This document shows positions 23,938 through 31,722 of a stretch of 39,646 nt of DNA, piece after piece (position 1 is the stretch's first letter; every line of letters begins with the position of its first letter). Source of the stretch: Pseudonocardia autotrophica (GTDB taxonomy: Bacteria > Actinomycetota > Actinomycetes > Mycobacteriales > Pseudonocardiaceae). The notes below the pieces were generated by a model, which saw nothing but the letters and a program-made list of their open reading frames with translations, ran no database searches and had not been told where the DNA came from. The DNA is taken from contig NZ_JNYD01000041.1 in assembly GCF_000717175.1 (NCBI RefSeq), forward strand, positions 1 through 39,646, given 5' to 3'. The position numbers were made by a program, and so were the translations under genes.

Positions 23938-24897
23938 TCAGTAGAGTTCGATCTTCAGGCGGGCGGTGCGGGCGCGGGAGACGCACAGCGCCATCTGGTC
24001 GCCCGCGGCCCGGTCCGCCGCGGACAGGCAACTGTCGCGGTGGTCCGGCACGCCCTCGAGGACCCCGGACACGCAGGATCCGCAGACGCCCTCCTCGCAG
24101 GACGTGAAGACCTCGATCCCGTTCTCGTCGAGGACGGAGAGGATCGAGCGGCCGGCGGGGACCTCGAACTCCTCGCCGGTGTCCAGCTCGACCACGAATG
24201 CCTGGTCGGCGGAGGTGTCGATCTCGGCGGCCACGAAGTGTTCGACGTGCACGTGGTCCGCCCCGACGGTCGGTCCGAGCGTGGCGGCGACCTGGTCCAT
24301 GAAACCGTCCGGACCGCAGGTGTACACGCGGCTCGCCGTGGTGAGGCCGCCCGCGTGGGCGCGGAGCACCGCGGGCTGGTCGGCACGGGGCACGCCGAAG
24401 TGCAGGTGGACGCGGTCCCGGAAGTCCGCCCGGTGCTCGAGCAGGTCCGCGAACGCCGCCTCCTCCCGGGAGCGGGCGAAGTAGTGCAGCGTGAAGTCCG
24501 CGCCGCGCCGGTGCAGCTCGTAGGCCATGCTGAGCAGCGGCGTGACGCCGATGCCGCCCGCGACCAGGAGGTGGTGGTCGGCGTCGTCGGCCAGGGCGAG
24601 CAGGTTGCGCGGGGCGCCGATCGCGAGGGTGTCGCCGACGCGGACCTCGTGCAGGGCGGCGGACCCACCCCGGGACGCCTGCTCGCGCTTGACCGCGATC
24701 AGGAGGGAGCCGGCGTCGTCCGGCGGGCTGCACAACGAGTACTGGCGCAGTACGCCCGTCGGGCCGACGACGTCCACGTGCGCGCCCGCCTCGTAGGGGC
24801 CCAGCGGGGCCCCGTCGGTGGTGACGAGCCGCAGGCTGCGGATGTCGGCCGCCTCCTCGGTGACCTCGCTGACGCGGACCGCGACGGTAGCCGTCAT
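23938..24897 (-). CDS. iacF: IacF-like oxygenase reductase, FNR type with C-terminal 2Fe-2S ferredoxin
   Basis: 319 residues of the VanB/phthalate-dioxygenase-reductase type: flavin-binding R-Q-Y-S-L-C-S, NAD-binding G-G-I-G-V-T-P-L-L-S-M, Y-T-C-G-P-D-G-F, and a plant-type 2Fe-2S domain S-C-E-E-G-V-C-G-S-C-V with a fourth Cys in D-S-C-L-S. It passes electrons from NAD(P)H to the Rieske oxygenase IacC/IacD. Position after the SDR gene in the order A-B-C-D-E-F matches described iac clusters. The 83 bases upstream contain four 14-bp tandem repeats, so it may be expressed separately from iacE to some extent. Confidence 0.85.
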   Translation of the reverse strand: MTATVAVRVSEVTEEAADIRSLRLVTTDGAPLGPYEAGAHVDVVGPTGVLRQYSLCSPPDDAGSLLIAVKREQASRGGSAALHEVRVGDTLAIGAPRNLLALADDADHHLLVAGGIGVTPLLSMAYELHRRGADFTLHYFARSREEAAFADLLEHRADFRDRVHLHFGVPRADQPAVLRAHAGGLTTASRVYTCGPDGFMDQVAATLGPTVGADHVHVEHFVAAEIDTSADQAFVVELDTGEEFEVPAGRSILSVLDENGIEVFTSCEEGVCGSCVSGVLEGVPDHRDSCLSAADRAAGDQMALCVSRARTARLKIELY

Positions 24898-24917
24898 CGG
24901 ACCATCCTCCTTCCCGT

Positions 24918-24973
24918 GCGATCAGGTGTGAGCGATCAGGTGTGAGCGATCAGGTGCGAGCGATCAGGTGCGG
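24918..24973. repeat. Four tandem 14-bp repeats
   Basis: Unit GCGATCAGGTGTGA: copies at 24918-24931 and 24932-24945 are identical, 24946-24959 has one change and 24960-24973 two. The array fills most of the 83-base gap between iacE and iacF. On the coding (minus) strand each unit reads TCACACCTGATCGC. It is either slippage-prone spacer DNA or a set of protein sites. Confidence 0.9.
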
Positions 24974-24980
24974 TGCGGTG

Positions 24981-25727
24981 TCACCGCAGGTAGAGGCCGC
25001 CGTTGACGTCCCAGCAGGCGCCGGTGACGGACGCGGCGTCGGGGGAGGCGAGGAGGGCGACCATCCGGGCGACGAATGCCGGGTCGCCGAGCCGCCCGAC
25101 GGGGATGCCGGCGCGCAGCGCCTCGATCCCGTCCTCGCCGACGACCGTACGCACGGTCTCGCCGTCCTGCGGCCCCGGCGACACGGCGTTGACCGTCACC
25201 CCGCGCGCCGCGAGGTCACGGGCGAAGACCTTGGTCGCGGTGAGCACCGCCCCCTTGGACGCGGCGTAGTGGGCGCCGGTGGCGGTGCCGCCGTTCTGCC
25301 CGGCCAGCGACGCCATGTTCACGATCCGGCCGTAGCCCTGCTCGGCCAGGTGCGCGCCGAAGACCTGGCAGGCCCGGAAGGTCCCGCCGAAGTTGACGGC
25401 CATGACGGTGTCCAGCTCGTCCGCGCCGATCTCCATGACCGGGGTGGCCTGGGTGCGGGCCGCATTGTTGACCAGCACGTGCACGGCCCCGAAGGCCGCC
25501 AGGACGTCCCGCAGGAGTGCTGCGGGCGCGTCCCGGTCGGCGACGTCGACGGTGAAGGCGCGGGCGGTCGTCGCCGTGCCGTCGAGCTCCTTGGCGAGCG
25601 CCTCGGCGGAGGCGCCGCCGAGGTCGGCGACCGCGACCCGGTAGCCGTCGGCGTGCAGCCGGCGGACGATCGCCTCGCCCAGCCCGCGTGCGCCACCGGT
25701 GACGACCGCGACCTGCGGCGCGCTCAC
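24981..25727 (-). CDS. iacE: IacE-like short-chain dehydrogenase/reductase
   Basis: 248 residues from GTG 25727, which overlaps the iacD stop as GTGA; the open frame extends further upstream but only inside iacD. Classic SDR: T-G-G-A-R-G-L-G nucleotide loop, D-V-A-D-R-D, L-V-N-N-A-A, catalytic Ser in N-M-A-S-L-A-G, Y-A-A-S-K, and P-G-P-Q. In the iac pathway IacE is thought to reduce or oxidise the hydroxylated indole-acetate intermediate leading to dioxindole-acetate; the exact step here is inferred from the cluster. Confidence 0.87.
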   Translation of the reverse strand: MSAPQVAVVTGGARGLGEAIVRRLHADGYRVAVADLGGASAEALAKELDGTATTARAFTVDVADRDAPAALLRDVLAAFGAVHVLVNNAARTQATPVMEIGADELDTVMAVNFGGTFRACQVFGAHLAEQGYGRIVNMASLAGQNGGTATGAHYAASKGAVLTATKVFARDLAARGVTVNAVSPGPQDGETVRTVVGEDGIEALRAGIPVGRLGDPAFVARMVALLASPDAASVTGACWDVNGGLYLR

Positions 25728-26257
25728 AGGAGGAACCCGGCGGCCGGGACCGCCGACTCGCTGTCGACGAGGCGGACGATCTTCTGTACGATGCGGTCCC
25801 CGGCGGGCCCGTCCGGCGAGAGCCGGATGCGGTGGACCAGGTCGGCCGCCCACAGGTCGTGGTTCTCCCGCTTGTAGGCGACGAGGACCTGCGCGGACCG
25901 GACGACCACCTGGTCGTCGGACACGGACTCGGGGACGAACCGGGACACCGTGCGGACGGTGCGGGCCGCATCGACGGCGGCGATCGCGTAGCCCTCGGTC
26001 ATGCGGGCCACGCGCATCCGCCGCATCCGGGCGTCGTCGTAGACCATGTTGAGGATGTCGTCGAAGCGCTCCGCCTCGGGGTCGATCGGGATCACGTAGA
26101 ACCCGTCGTCGGTGTAGAGCGCGTCCCAGGCCTCGTAGGCCTTGCGGTCGAGCAGCTCGGCCTCGCGCCAGATCAGCTCGATCGCCCGCGCGACGCGAGG
26201 GTCGGTCGTCGGGATCGGCACCGGGAGGGCGGCGGTGGGGGTGACGGTCTCAGTCAT
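25724..26257 (-). CDS. iacD: IacD-like ring-hydroxylating dioxygenase beta subunit
   Basis: 177 residues, SnoaL/NTF2-like small subunit of Rieske oxygenases: A-I-E-L-I-W-R-E-A-E-L-L-D and Y-E-A-W-D-A-L-Y-T-D-D-G-F-Y near the start, then R-M-R-R-M. It has a structural role in the alpha3beta3 oxygenase. Start overlaps the iacC stop by 8 bases and the stop overlaps iacE, showing an unbroken coupled operon. Confidence 0.87.
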   Translation of the reverse strand: MTETVTPTAALPVPIPTTDPRVARAIELIWREAELLDRKAYEAWDALYTDDGFYVIPIDPEAERFDDILNMVYDDARMRRMRVARMTEGYAIAAVDAARTVRTVSRFVPESVSDDQVVVRSAQVLVAYKRENHDLWAADLVHRIRLSPDGPAGDRIVQKIVRLVDSESAVPAAGFLL

Positions 26258-27527
26258 CGCTCATCATCGCCTTCCACTGGGCGTACGCGGCGCGCATGCC
26301 GGTCTCGTCGGTGACGTGGGAGGTCGGCCAGCCCTCGGGGCCGGGCTTCTCCCGGGCCAGGCCGCGGTTGACCAGGATCGGCATCGCGGGGGCCGCCGCG
26401 GCGCCGCGCTGGACGCGGTCCCAGCCCTCGGCGTCGTCCGGGGTGCCGAAGCCGAAGGGGCCCTGGAAGTGCTCGTGGATCCGGAGCCGCTCGCGGTTGA
26501 CGGCGTCGAGCTCCGGCGGGCCGTCCGGGCCGATCGCGACGTGCTCGATGCGCGTCTCGTTCACCGAGATCGGCCGCAGCACGCGGAAGAACGCCGCGGA
26601 CATCGACACGTTCGGGAACAGGTTCAGGTTGAAGCCGGTGCCGTGCATCGCGCGCACGACCTTGCGCACCTGCGCCTGGTCGAGGGTCTTCGACAGCTCG
26701 GCGACGAGGTCGTCGAACCGGCCCTGCAGCGGCTCGGAGCCGTCGTCGGCGTCGAGGTCGGAGTGCTCGGGCACCATCTGCATGACGCTGTGGCCGTGCC
26801 CGAGGTCGTGCGTGGTGCACGTCGGGTCGGTCATGAACGACATCATGTCCGCGGTCTCGGCGTCGACCGACGCCATCCACGAGCGGTGCACGATCGGGAA
26901 GTGGTACCCGTCGGTGGTGTTCTCGAGCTGGATCTTCCAGTTGCCGCGGAAGCTGAACCGGTGGCGGCCGAGCACCTTGATCGGGTAGCCGCCGCCCTGC
27001 TTCATGAAGCGGTCGATCCACAGCCGGGCGTCGCCGAGGAAGTCCTCCAGCGGCTCGGCGTCCTCGTCCAGCGTCGCGAAGATCATGCCGCCGTAGGACT
27101 CGGTGCGGAGCCTGGCCAGCGAGAGGTCGCGCTTCTCCATCACGCCCTCGTAGCCGTCCGGGTACGGGATGCCCCGCAGCGACCCGTCGAGGCCGTAGGA
27201 CCAGGCGTGGTACGGGCAGGTGAAGCCGTTGACCTGGCCGCTGGGCTTCTCGCAGAGGCTCGCGCCGCGGTGCCGGCAGCGGTTCAGCAGGGTCCGCACG
27301 ACCCCCTTGCGGTCCTTGGTGACGATCACCGGCTGGCGGCCGACGAAGGTCGACTTGAACGACCCGGCCCTCGGCAGCTCGCTGGAGTGGGCCACCCAGA
27401 TCCACGAGCGCTCGAAGATGCGGCTCATCTCGAGCTCGAACAGCTCGGGGTCGGTGTAGAGCCGGCCCGCGACCCGGTCCTCGCGGACGAGGTCGGCGGG
27501 GGCGGTGCCCAGGACGTTCTCGATCAT
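26250..27527 (-). CDS. iacC: IacC-like Rieske dioxygenase alpha subunit
   Basis: 425 residues. Rieske cluster C-R-H-R-G-A-S-L-C, then C-P-Y-H-A-W-S-Y-G (C-x-H...C-x2-H). Mononuclear iron site D-G-Y-H-F-P-I-V-H. ATG 27527 lies in an ATGA overlap with iacB. In Pseudomonas putida 1290 and others IacC with IacD acts on dioxindole-3-acetate on the way to catechol. Length and gene order fit. Electrons should come from the reductase at 23938-24897. Other aromatic substrates could not be excluded from this gene alone; the full cluster makes the iac reading strong. Confidence 0.88.
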   Translation of the reverse strand: MIENVLGTAPADLVREDRVAGRLYTDPELFELEMSRIFERSWIWVAHSSELPRAGSFKSTFVGRQPVIVTKDRKGVVRTLLNRCRHRGASLCEKPSGQVNGFTCPYHAWSYGLDGSLRGIPYPDGYEGVMEKRDLSLARLRTESYGGMIFATLDEDAEPLEDFLGDARLWIDRFMKQGGGYPIKVLGRHRFSFRGNWKIQLENTTDGYHFPIVHRSWMASVDAETADMMSFMTDPTCTTHDLGHGHSVMQMVPEHSDLDADDGSEPLQGRFDDLVAELSKTLDQAQVRKVVRAMHGTGFNLNLFPNVSMSAAFFRVLRPISVNETRIEHVAIGPDGPPELDAVNRERLRIHEHFQGPFGFGTPDDAEGWDRVQRGAAAAPAMPILVNRGLAREKPGPEGWPTSHVTDETGMRAAYAQWKAMMSDD

Positions 27528-27916
27528 CGCTCGCCTCCGGTCGCGGGGAGCGCGACGTCGTCGCGCACGGTGAGGGCCCGGCCGATCCGGGCCTCGATCT
27601 TGGCGAACCGCCAGAGCTTCACGTCCCCGCCGCCGACGGGCGTGGTGCGCAGCAGGTTGCAGGCGGCCTTGACGGTCTCCTGGGTGTCGACGTCCGCCAG
27701 GATGTAGCAGGTCCACGGCCACCCGTCGGACGGCCCGACCATGTGCGCGTCGTCGTCGATGTCGCCGATGAAGTCCACCCCGGGCAGGGCCTTGAGGCTG
27801 TCCGTCATGGCCACGAAGGACTGCCAGACGTGGCCGGTGGTGATGCCGTCGGTGGGGAGGTCGAAGAAGTTCTGGTTGATGCCGATGCAGAACAGCACCC
27901 GCAGGGGCGCGGCCAT
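27524..27916 (-). CDS. iacB: IacB-like small protein
   Basis: 130 residues, ATG preceded by GAGGAG. Features: L-R-V-L-F-C-I-G-I-N-Q-N-F-F-D near the N-terminus, G-H-V-W-Q-S-F, P-W-T-C-Y-I-L-A-D-V-D-T. The fold looks like a ferredoxin-like alpha/beta-barrel of the dimeric EthD/antibiotic-monooxygenase kind, but no catalytic motif is evident. Assigned as IacB because it lies between an IacA-like monooxygenase and the Rieske alpha subunit, as in known iac clusters. The biochemical role of IacB is not well settled. Confidence 0.7.
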   Translation of the reverse strand: MAAPLRVLFCIGINQNFFDLPTDGITTGHVWQSFVAMTDSLKALPGVDFIGDIDDDAHMVGPSDGWPWTCYILADVDTQETVKAACNLLRTTPVGGGDVKLWRFAKIEARIGRALTVRDDVALPATGGER

Positions 27917-27947
27917 GGGGTCTCCTCGTGGTGGTCGGGGCGGGCCG

Positions 27948-29114
27948 TCAGCGGAAGCCGGGGGTCGTCGGGGGCAGGCCCATCAGGACCGCGCCCGCCG
28001 CGTCGTAGATCGCCGGCCCCAGGAAAGCGTGCTGCTTGGGGACGAGCGCGTCCCCGAGCAGGCGCTGCAGCGGGTGGGTGGTGCCGATCGGCGCGGTGCC
28101 CGACACCTCGACCAGCCCGCTCACCACGTCCGACGCCGTCTTGGCCAGGTGGGCCGAGGCGAGCCGCAGCTCGGCGTTCTGCTCGTCGGTCGCGGGGTCG
28201 CCCCGCAGCACGGTCTCCCAGGTCTGCGCGGTCGCCTCGTAGAAGAAGGCGCGGGCCGAGCGCAGTGCTGCCTCGCTCCGCGCGACCTCGGTCCGGTAGT
28301 ACGCGCGGTCGGCCAGCTTCGGGGCGCCGGTGACGCCCTTGTAGCCGCCGCCGACCTCGCGGGCGTGGTCCAGTGCGGCGCGGGCGACGCCGGCACCGAC
28401 CACGGCGAGCACCTGCGCGGCGTAGGCGATCGTGGGGTAGCGGTAGAGCGGCTCGTCGACGGTCGGCTCGCCGCCGCGGACGAACGTCCACTCCCGGGCG
28501 ACCTCGACGCCGTCGACGACCAGGTCGAACGACCCGGTGCCCTGCATGCCGACGACGTCCCACTCCTGCACGATCTCGACCTGCTCGGGCCGCAGCACCG
28601 CCGTGCGGGGCTTGCCGCCGGAGGCCTCGTCGCCGGGCATCCCGACGCCCAGGAGGTCCGCGCCCATGCAGCCGCTGGCGAACTTCCAGCGCCCGGTGAG
28701 CCGGTGGCCCCGCGCGGTCTCCTCGCCGCGCTGCGGCGGGAAGAGCGCGCCGGCGAAGGCCACGTCCGGGCCGTCGGCGTAGATCTTCTCCTGGGTCTCG
28801 AGCGGCAGCGCCGCCAGGTAGATCTGGGCGGAGCCGAAGCTCGCCACCCAACCGGTCGACCCGTCGACCTCGGAGATGCGCTCGACCTGAGAGAGGAACG
28901 CCGCGGGCGGCAGCGGGTCGCCGCCGAAACGGGCCGGGGTGGCCGCGCGGTAGAGACCCGCCTGCTTGAGCCGCGCGACGAAGTCCTTCGGGACATGTCG
29001 CAGCCGGCGGAACTCGTCGCGGCGGCCGATCAGTTCGGCCAGCACGTCCGCGAGCGGAACGGTCTCCCGCGCTCCGGGAAGAGTCCGTTCTCCCGATTCC
29101 TCGATGCGCAGCAT
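27948..29114 (-). CDS. iacA: IacA-like flavin-dependent monooxygenase (acyl-CoA dehydrogenase fold)
   Basis: 388 residues from ATG 29114, with GAGGAGG just upstream; a longer reading to 29186 would cross the promoter gap. Acyl-CoA-dehydrogenase/HpaB-HsaA-type fold: Y-R-A-A-T-P-A-R-F-G-G-D, S-E-V-D-G-S-T-G-W-V-A-S-F-G, W-K-F-A-S-G-C and W-D-V-V-G-M-Q-G-T-G-S-F-D. Members use reduced flavin from a separate reductase. IacA hydroxylates indole-3-acetate as the first step; the reductase IacG is encoded at 30903-31415. It is the first gene of the A-B-C-D-E-F run and faces the sensor kinase across a 156-base gap with two operator-like boxes. Confidence 0.87.
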   Translation of the reverse strand: MLRIEESGERTLPGARETVPLADVLAELIGRRDEFRRLRHVPKDFVARLKQAGLYRAATPARFGGDPLPPAAFLSQVERISEVDGSTGWVASFGSAQIYLAALPLETQEKIYADGPDVAFAGALFPPQRGEETARGHRLTGRWKFASGCMGADLLGVGMPGDEASGGKPRTAVLRPEQVEIVQEWDVVGMQGTGSFDLVVDGVEVAREWTFVRGGEPTVDEPLYRYPTIAYAAQVLAVVGAGVARAALDHAREVGGGYKGVTGAPKLADRAYYRTEVARSEAALRSARAFFYEATAQTWETVLRGDPATDEQNAELRLASAHLAKTASDVVSGLVEVSGTAPIGTTHPLQRLLGDALVPKQHAFLGPAIYDAAGAVLMGLPPTTPGFR

Positions 29115-29270
29115 CGCTCCTCCTCGTCGCCGCGGTGAACGGATTCGAGAGTAGGAACGGCGAGGGGGCGGCGAAATCAGAACCATCCCTGCCCGGATAG
29201 GGACATCCCGCCCGTTCCGTAGGGGATTCCTTCAGTCCGCTCCCGCGAACGTGCGTCCTACGCTGTGCCG
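29115..29270. promoter_or_regulatory. Divergent promoter region iacA / sensor kinase with paired boxes
   Basis: Contains TAGGGACATCCC at 29198-29209 and TAGGGGATTCCTTC at 29220-29233. Both fit TAGGG-N4-CCY, and their starts are 22 bases apart, two helical turns. Similar boxes lie at 30783-30796, 34536-34549 and 21732-21743. They are candidate sites for the FixJ-like response regulator of this cluster. No sure -35/-10 hexamers could be assigned. Confidence 0.5.
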
Positions 29271-30785
29271 ATGTCGGTCGACCCGAGCGCGCCGGAGATC
29301 GTCACCGAGGACCTGGTGACGCTGATGAACGCGGCCAGGACGTGCGTCCTGGTGCACGACGCCGAGACCAAGAACATCCTCTGGGCGAACCCGGCCGCCT
29401 GCGAGCTGCTCGGCTGGCCCCTCGACGAGCTGCGCCCGCTCAAGGCCAACGACATGAGCAGCACCGCGCCGCAGTACCACCGGGTGCTCGGGCGGGCGTG
29501 GCTGCAGGAGGCGGTGGAGCGGGGCAGCAGCCGCATCGAGTGGCACTACCGCACGCGCAGCGGCCGGGTCGTGCCCACGGACGCTCTGGCCAGGCGCGTC
29601 GAGCTGGCGCAGGGGCCCGCGGTCATGGTCGAGTTCCGCGACATCGAGCGGGAGCAGGCCACCGAGCAGGCGCTGCGCCGGACGACCTCGTCGATCGACG
29701 CGCTGGCCCGGCACACCTCGACCATCGCCCTCACGCTGGACGCCGCCGGGACCGTCCGGTTCGCCACGGACACGGCGCTCGCCCTGCTCGGGATGGTGCC
29801 GGAGGAGATGGGCCGCCGGCTCGACGAGTTCGGCACCCTGCGGGCCGGGGGACGGCCCGTGAGCTGGGCCGACGTCGCCGCGCAGGCCGATCCGACGATC
29901 GAGGTGCAGCTGCAGGTGCCGCGCCCCGCGACCGACGAGGCGGTCTGGCTGGAGGGCACCCTGGAACGGCTCGCCGAGCCCGACGGCGACGGCCTGCTGA
30001 TGATCCTGCACGACGTCTCCGGTCGCGTGCACCGCGAGGTGCTGCGCGAGCGGGAGCTGCACCGGGAGAACTACCAGGCCCGCTACACGGCCATGGGCGA
30101 CATGGCGATGGCGATCGCGCACGAGCTGGGGCAGCCGCTCGCCGCGGCCGGGAACTTCCTGGCGGGCACCACCCGGCACGCCGGCGTCCTCGAGGACGAG
30201 GGGACGCTGTCGCGCGAGTCCGCGGACCGGCTCCGGTTCGGGATCGGCAGCGCCGTCCGCCAGATCGACCGGGCCAGCGCGATCGTGGGTGCCGTCCGGG
30301 CGTTCGTCGGACATCTCGAGCACTCCCGCCAGGTCGTCGACCTCCACGACGTGGTCGACGAGTGCCTGTACTTCGTGCGCCTGCGGGCCGTCGATCCCGG
30401 CGTGCGGGTCGTGGTGCACCGGCACCCGGAATCCCTGCCGACGGTCTGCGAGCGGGTGCTGACCGGGCAGGTGCTGCTCAACCTGTGCTTCAACGCCGTC
30501 GACGAGATGGCGTGCTGCGCGCCGGAGGAGCGGGAGCTCGAGATCACCACGAGCGTCCGCGACGGCGAGGCCGTCCTGACCGTCGACGACCGCGGCCGCG
30601 GGCTGCTGCGGGACCCCTTCGCCGAGTCGTTCACGTCGAAGGAACAGGGCAGCGGGATCGGGTTGGCGCTGAGCTACCGGATCATCACCCGGCAGCACGG
30701 GCGGATCTGGGCCGAGCGGCGCGCGGGCGGCGGATCCCGCTTCGGGTTCGCCCTCCCGCTCGCCGCGGAGCACCGGCCCGAGTAG
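29271..30785 (+). CDS. FixL-like PAS sensor histidine kinase of the iac cluster
   Basis: 504 residues, no transmembrane segment, so cytoplasmic sensing. PAS domain at about 10-125 (I-L-W-A-N-P-A-A-C-E-L-L-G-W), a second PAS-like region at about 140-255, a HisKA box with A-I-A-H284-E-L-G-Q-P-L-A-A-A-G-N-F, then a HATPase domain with L-L-N-L-C-F-N-A-V-D-E, D-D-R-G-R-G and G-S-G-I-G-L-A-L-S. The H-E-x-x-Q-P box is typical of FixL/StyS-type kinases. The likely partner is the FixJ-like regulator at 33003-33626. Paraburkholderia phytofirmans iac genes are also under two-component control, whereas P. putida uses a MarR repressor. ATG 29271 chosen; a GTG 6 bases earlier is possible. Confidence 0.87.
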   Translation: MSVDPSAPEIVTEDLVTLMNAARTCVLVHDAETKNILWANPAACELLGWPLDELRPLKANDMSSTAPQYHRVLGRAWLQEAVERGSSRIEWHYRTRSGRVVPTDALARRVELAQGPAVMVEFRDIEREQATEQALRRTTSSIDALARHTSTIALTLDAAGTVRFATDTALALLGMVPEEMGRRLDEFGTLRAGGRPVSWADVAAQADPTIEVQLQVPRPATDEAVWLEGTLERLAEPDGDGLLMILHDVSGRVHREVLRERELHRENYQARYTAMGDMAMAIAHELGQPLAAAGNFLAGTTRHAGVLEDEGTLSRESADRLRFGIGSAVRQIDRASAIVGAVRAFVGHLEHSRQVVDLHDVVDECLYFVRLRAVDPGVRVVVHRHPESLPTVCERVLTGQVLLNLCFNAVDEMACCAPEERELEITTSVRDGEAVLTVDDRGRGLLRDPFAESFTSKEQGSGIGLALSYRIITRQHGRIWAERRAGGGSRFGFALPLAAEHRPE

Positions 30786-30796
30786 GGGAAAGCCTC
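30783..30796. promoter_or_regulatory. Operator-like box upstream of iacG
   Basis: TAGGGGAAAGCCTC begins on the TAG stop of the sensor kinase, 107 bases before the iacG start. It shares TAGGGGA with the boxes at 29220 and 34536. The remaining gap to 30902 holds no gene; iacG has AGGAGGAG at 30893-30900. Confidence 0.4.
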
Positions 30797-30902
30797 AGGG
30801 GGAGCGGAGGAAGTCTCGATACCGGAGCCGCACGACCGGGCCATACCTTGCGAATATCCCGCCGACCGGACCCCGGCCGGCCGCGACAGTCCAGGAGGAG
30901 CA

Positions 30903-31415
30903 GTGCCCGAACCGACCCGGACCCAGTCAGACTTCCGCTCCGCCATGGCCAACCTGTCCGCCGCCGTCAACGTGGTCACCACCGACGGCCCGCACGGACG
31001 GGCCGGCATGACGGTCAGCGCCGCCTGCTCGGTCACCGACTCCCCGCCCACCGTGCTGGTCTGCGTGAACCGCTCCAGCCGGTCGCACTCCGTGCTGGTC
31101 GGCAACGGCCGGCTCTGCGTGAACGTGCTGGCCGGCGAGCACGAGGACCTGGCCATGCACTTCGCGGGCGCGACGAAGGTCCCGACCGCCGAGCGCTTCA
31201 CCGACGACCGGTGGGACCTCACCAGCCACGGCGTACCGGTGCTGCGCGGCGCCGCGGCCACCGTGATCGGCCGGATCCGGGCGCGGCGCGAGCTCGGCTC
31301 GCACACCGTGCTGTTCGTGGACGTCGAGCAGGTCGGCACCCAGGACGACGGCGGCGCACTCGTCTACTTCCAGCGGCGCTTCCACAGCCTGGGCGCCCCC
31401 CGGCTCACCGCGTGA
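30903..31415 (+). CDS. iacG: IacG-like flavin reductase (DIM6/NTAB family)
   Basis: 170 residues, GTG start with the strong site AGGAGGAG. Typical FMN/FAD reductase of the HpaC type: F-R-S-A-M-A-N-L-S-A-A-V-N-V-V-T-T, G-M-T-V-S-A-A-C-S-V-T-D-S-P-P, V-C-V-N-R-S-S, and N-V-L-A-G-E-H. It supplies reduced flavin to the IacA monooxygenase. It lies 117 bases after the sensor kinase and starts the iacG-orf-iacH run. Confidence 0.88.
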   Translation: MPEPTRTQSDFRSAMANLSAAVNVVTTDGPHGRAGMTVSAACSVTDSPPTVLVCVNRSSRSHSVLVGNGRLCVNVLAGEHEDLAMHFAGATKVPTAERFTDDRWDLTSHGVPVLRGAAATVIGRIRARRELGSHTVLFVDVEQVGTQDDGGALVYFQRRFHSLGAPRLTA

Positions 31416-31443
31416 CCGGCCCCGTCCGCGAGGAGGAGCGCCC

Positions 31444-31722
31444 GTGACCCAGGCCGAGGACACAGGCCAGCGCATGACGCTGACCTGCTACAACGACACG
31501 CACGGCTTCGGCTGGCGGCACGTCGACCTGTTCGTGCACGACGCCGAGGGCCGCGAGCTGAACTGGGTGCACTGGCAGGTCCCCCGGGACGGCCCGGAGG
31601 AGGCCGACCTCGTCACCGCCCGCGTCGAACCGACGCTGCGCCGGATCTCGGAGTGGCGGCACTCCGTCGGGCCGAGCGGCGTGCACTACTGGGTCGCCGA
31701 CGTCGAGTGGGAGGACGAGTGA
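31444..31722 (+). CDS. Small protein of unknown function inside the iac cluster
   Basis: 92 residues, GTG start with GGAGGAG at 31432-31438. Rich in Trp, His and acidic residues: C-Y-N-D-T-H-G-F-G-W-R-H-V-D-L-F-V-H, N-W-V-H-W-Q-V-P, and a C-terminal H-Y-W-V-A-D-V-E-W-E-D-E. No signal peptide, membrane segment or recognised domain. It overlaps the amidase start by GTGA, so it is co-translated with iacH and probably belongs to indole-acetate catabolism. Confidence 0.7.
   Translation: MTQAEDTGQRMTLTCYNDTHGFGWRHVDLFVHDAEGRELNWVHWQVPRDGPEEADLVTARVEPTLRRISEWRHSVGPSGVHYWVADVEWEDE

Noticed and set aside
23938..29114. Rieske system read as a generic benzoate or phthalate dioxygenase cluster.
   Set aside because: Presence of the IacA-like monooxygenase, IacB-like small protein, flavin reductase, amidase and SnoaL protein in matching order fits the iac cluster better; no ring-cleavage dioxygenase is present.
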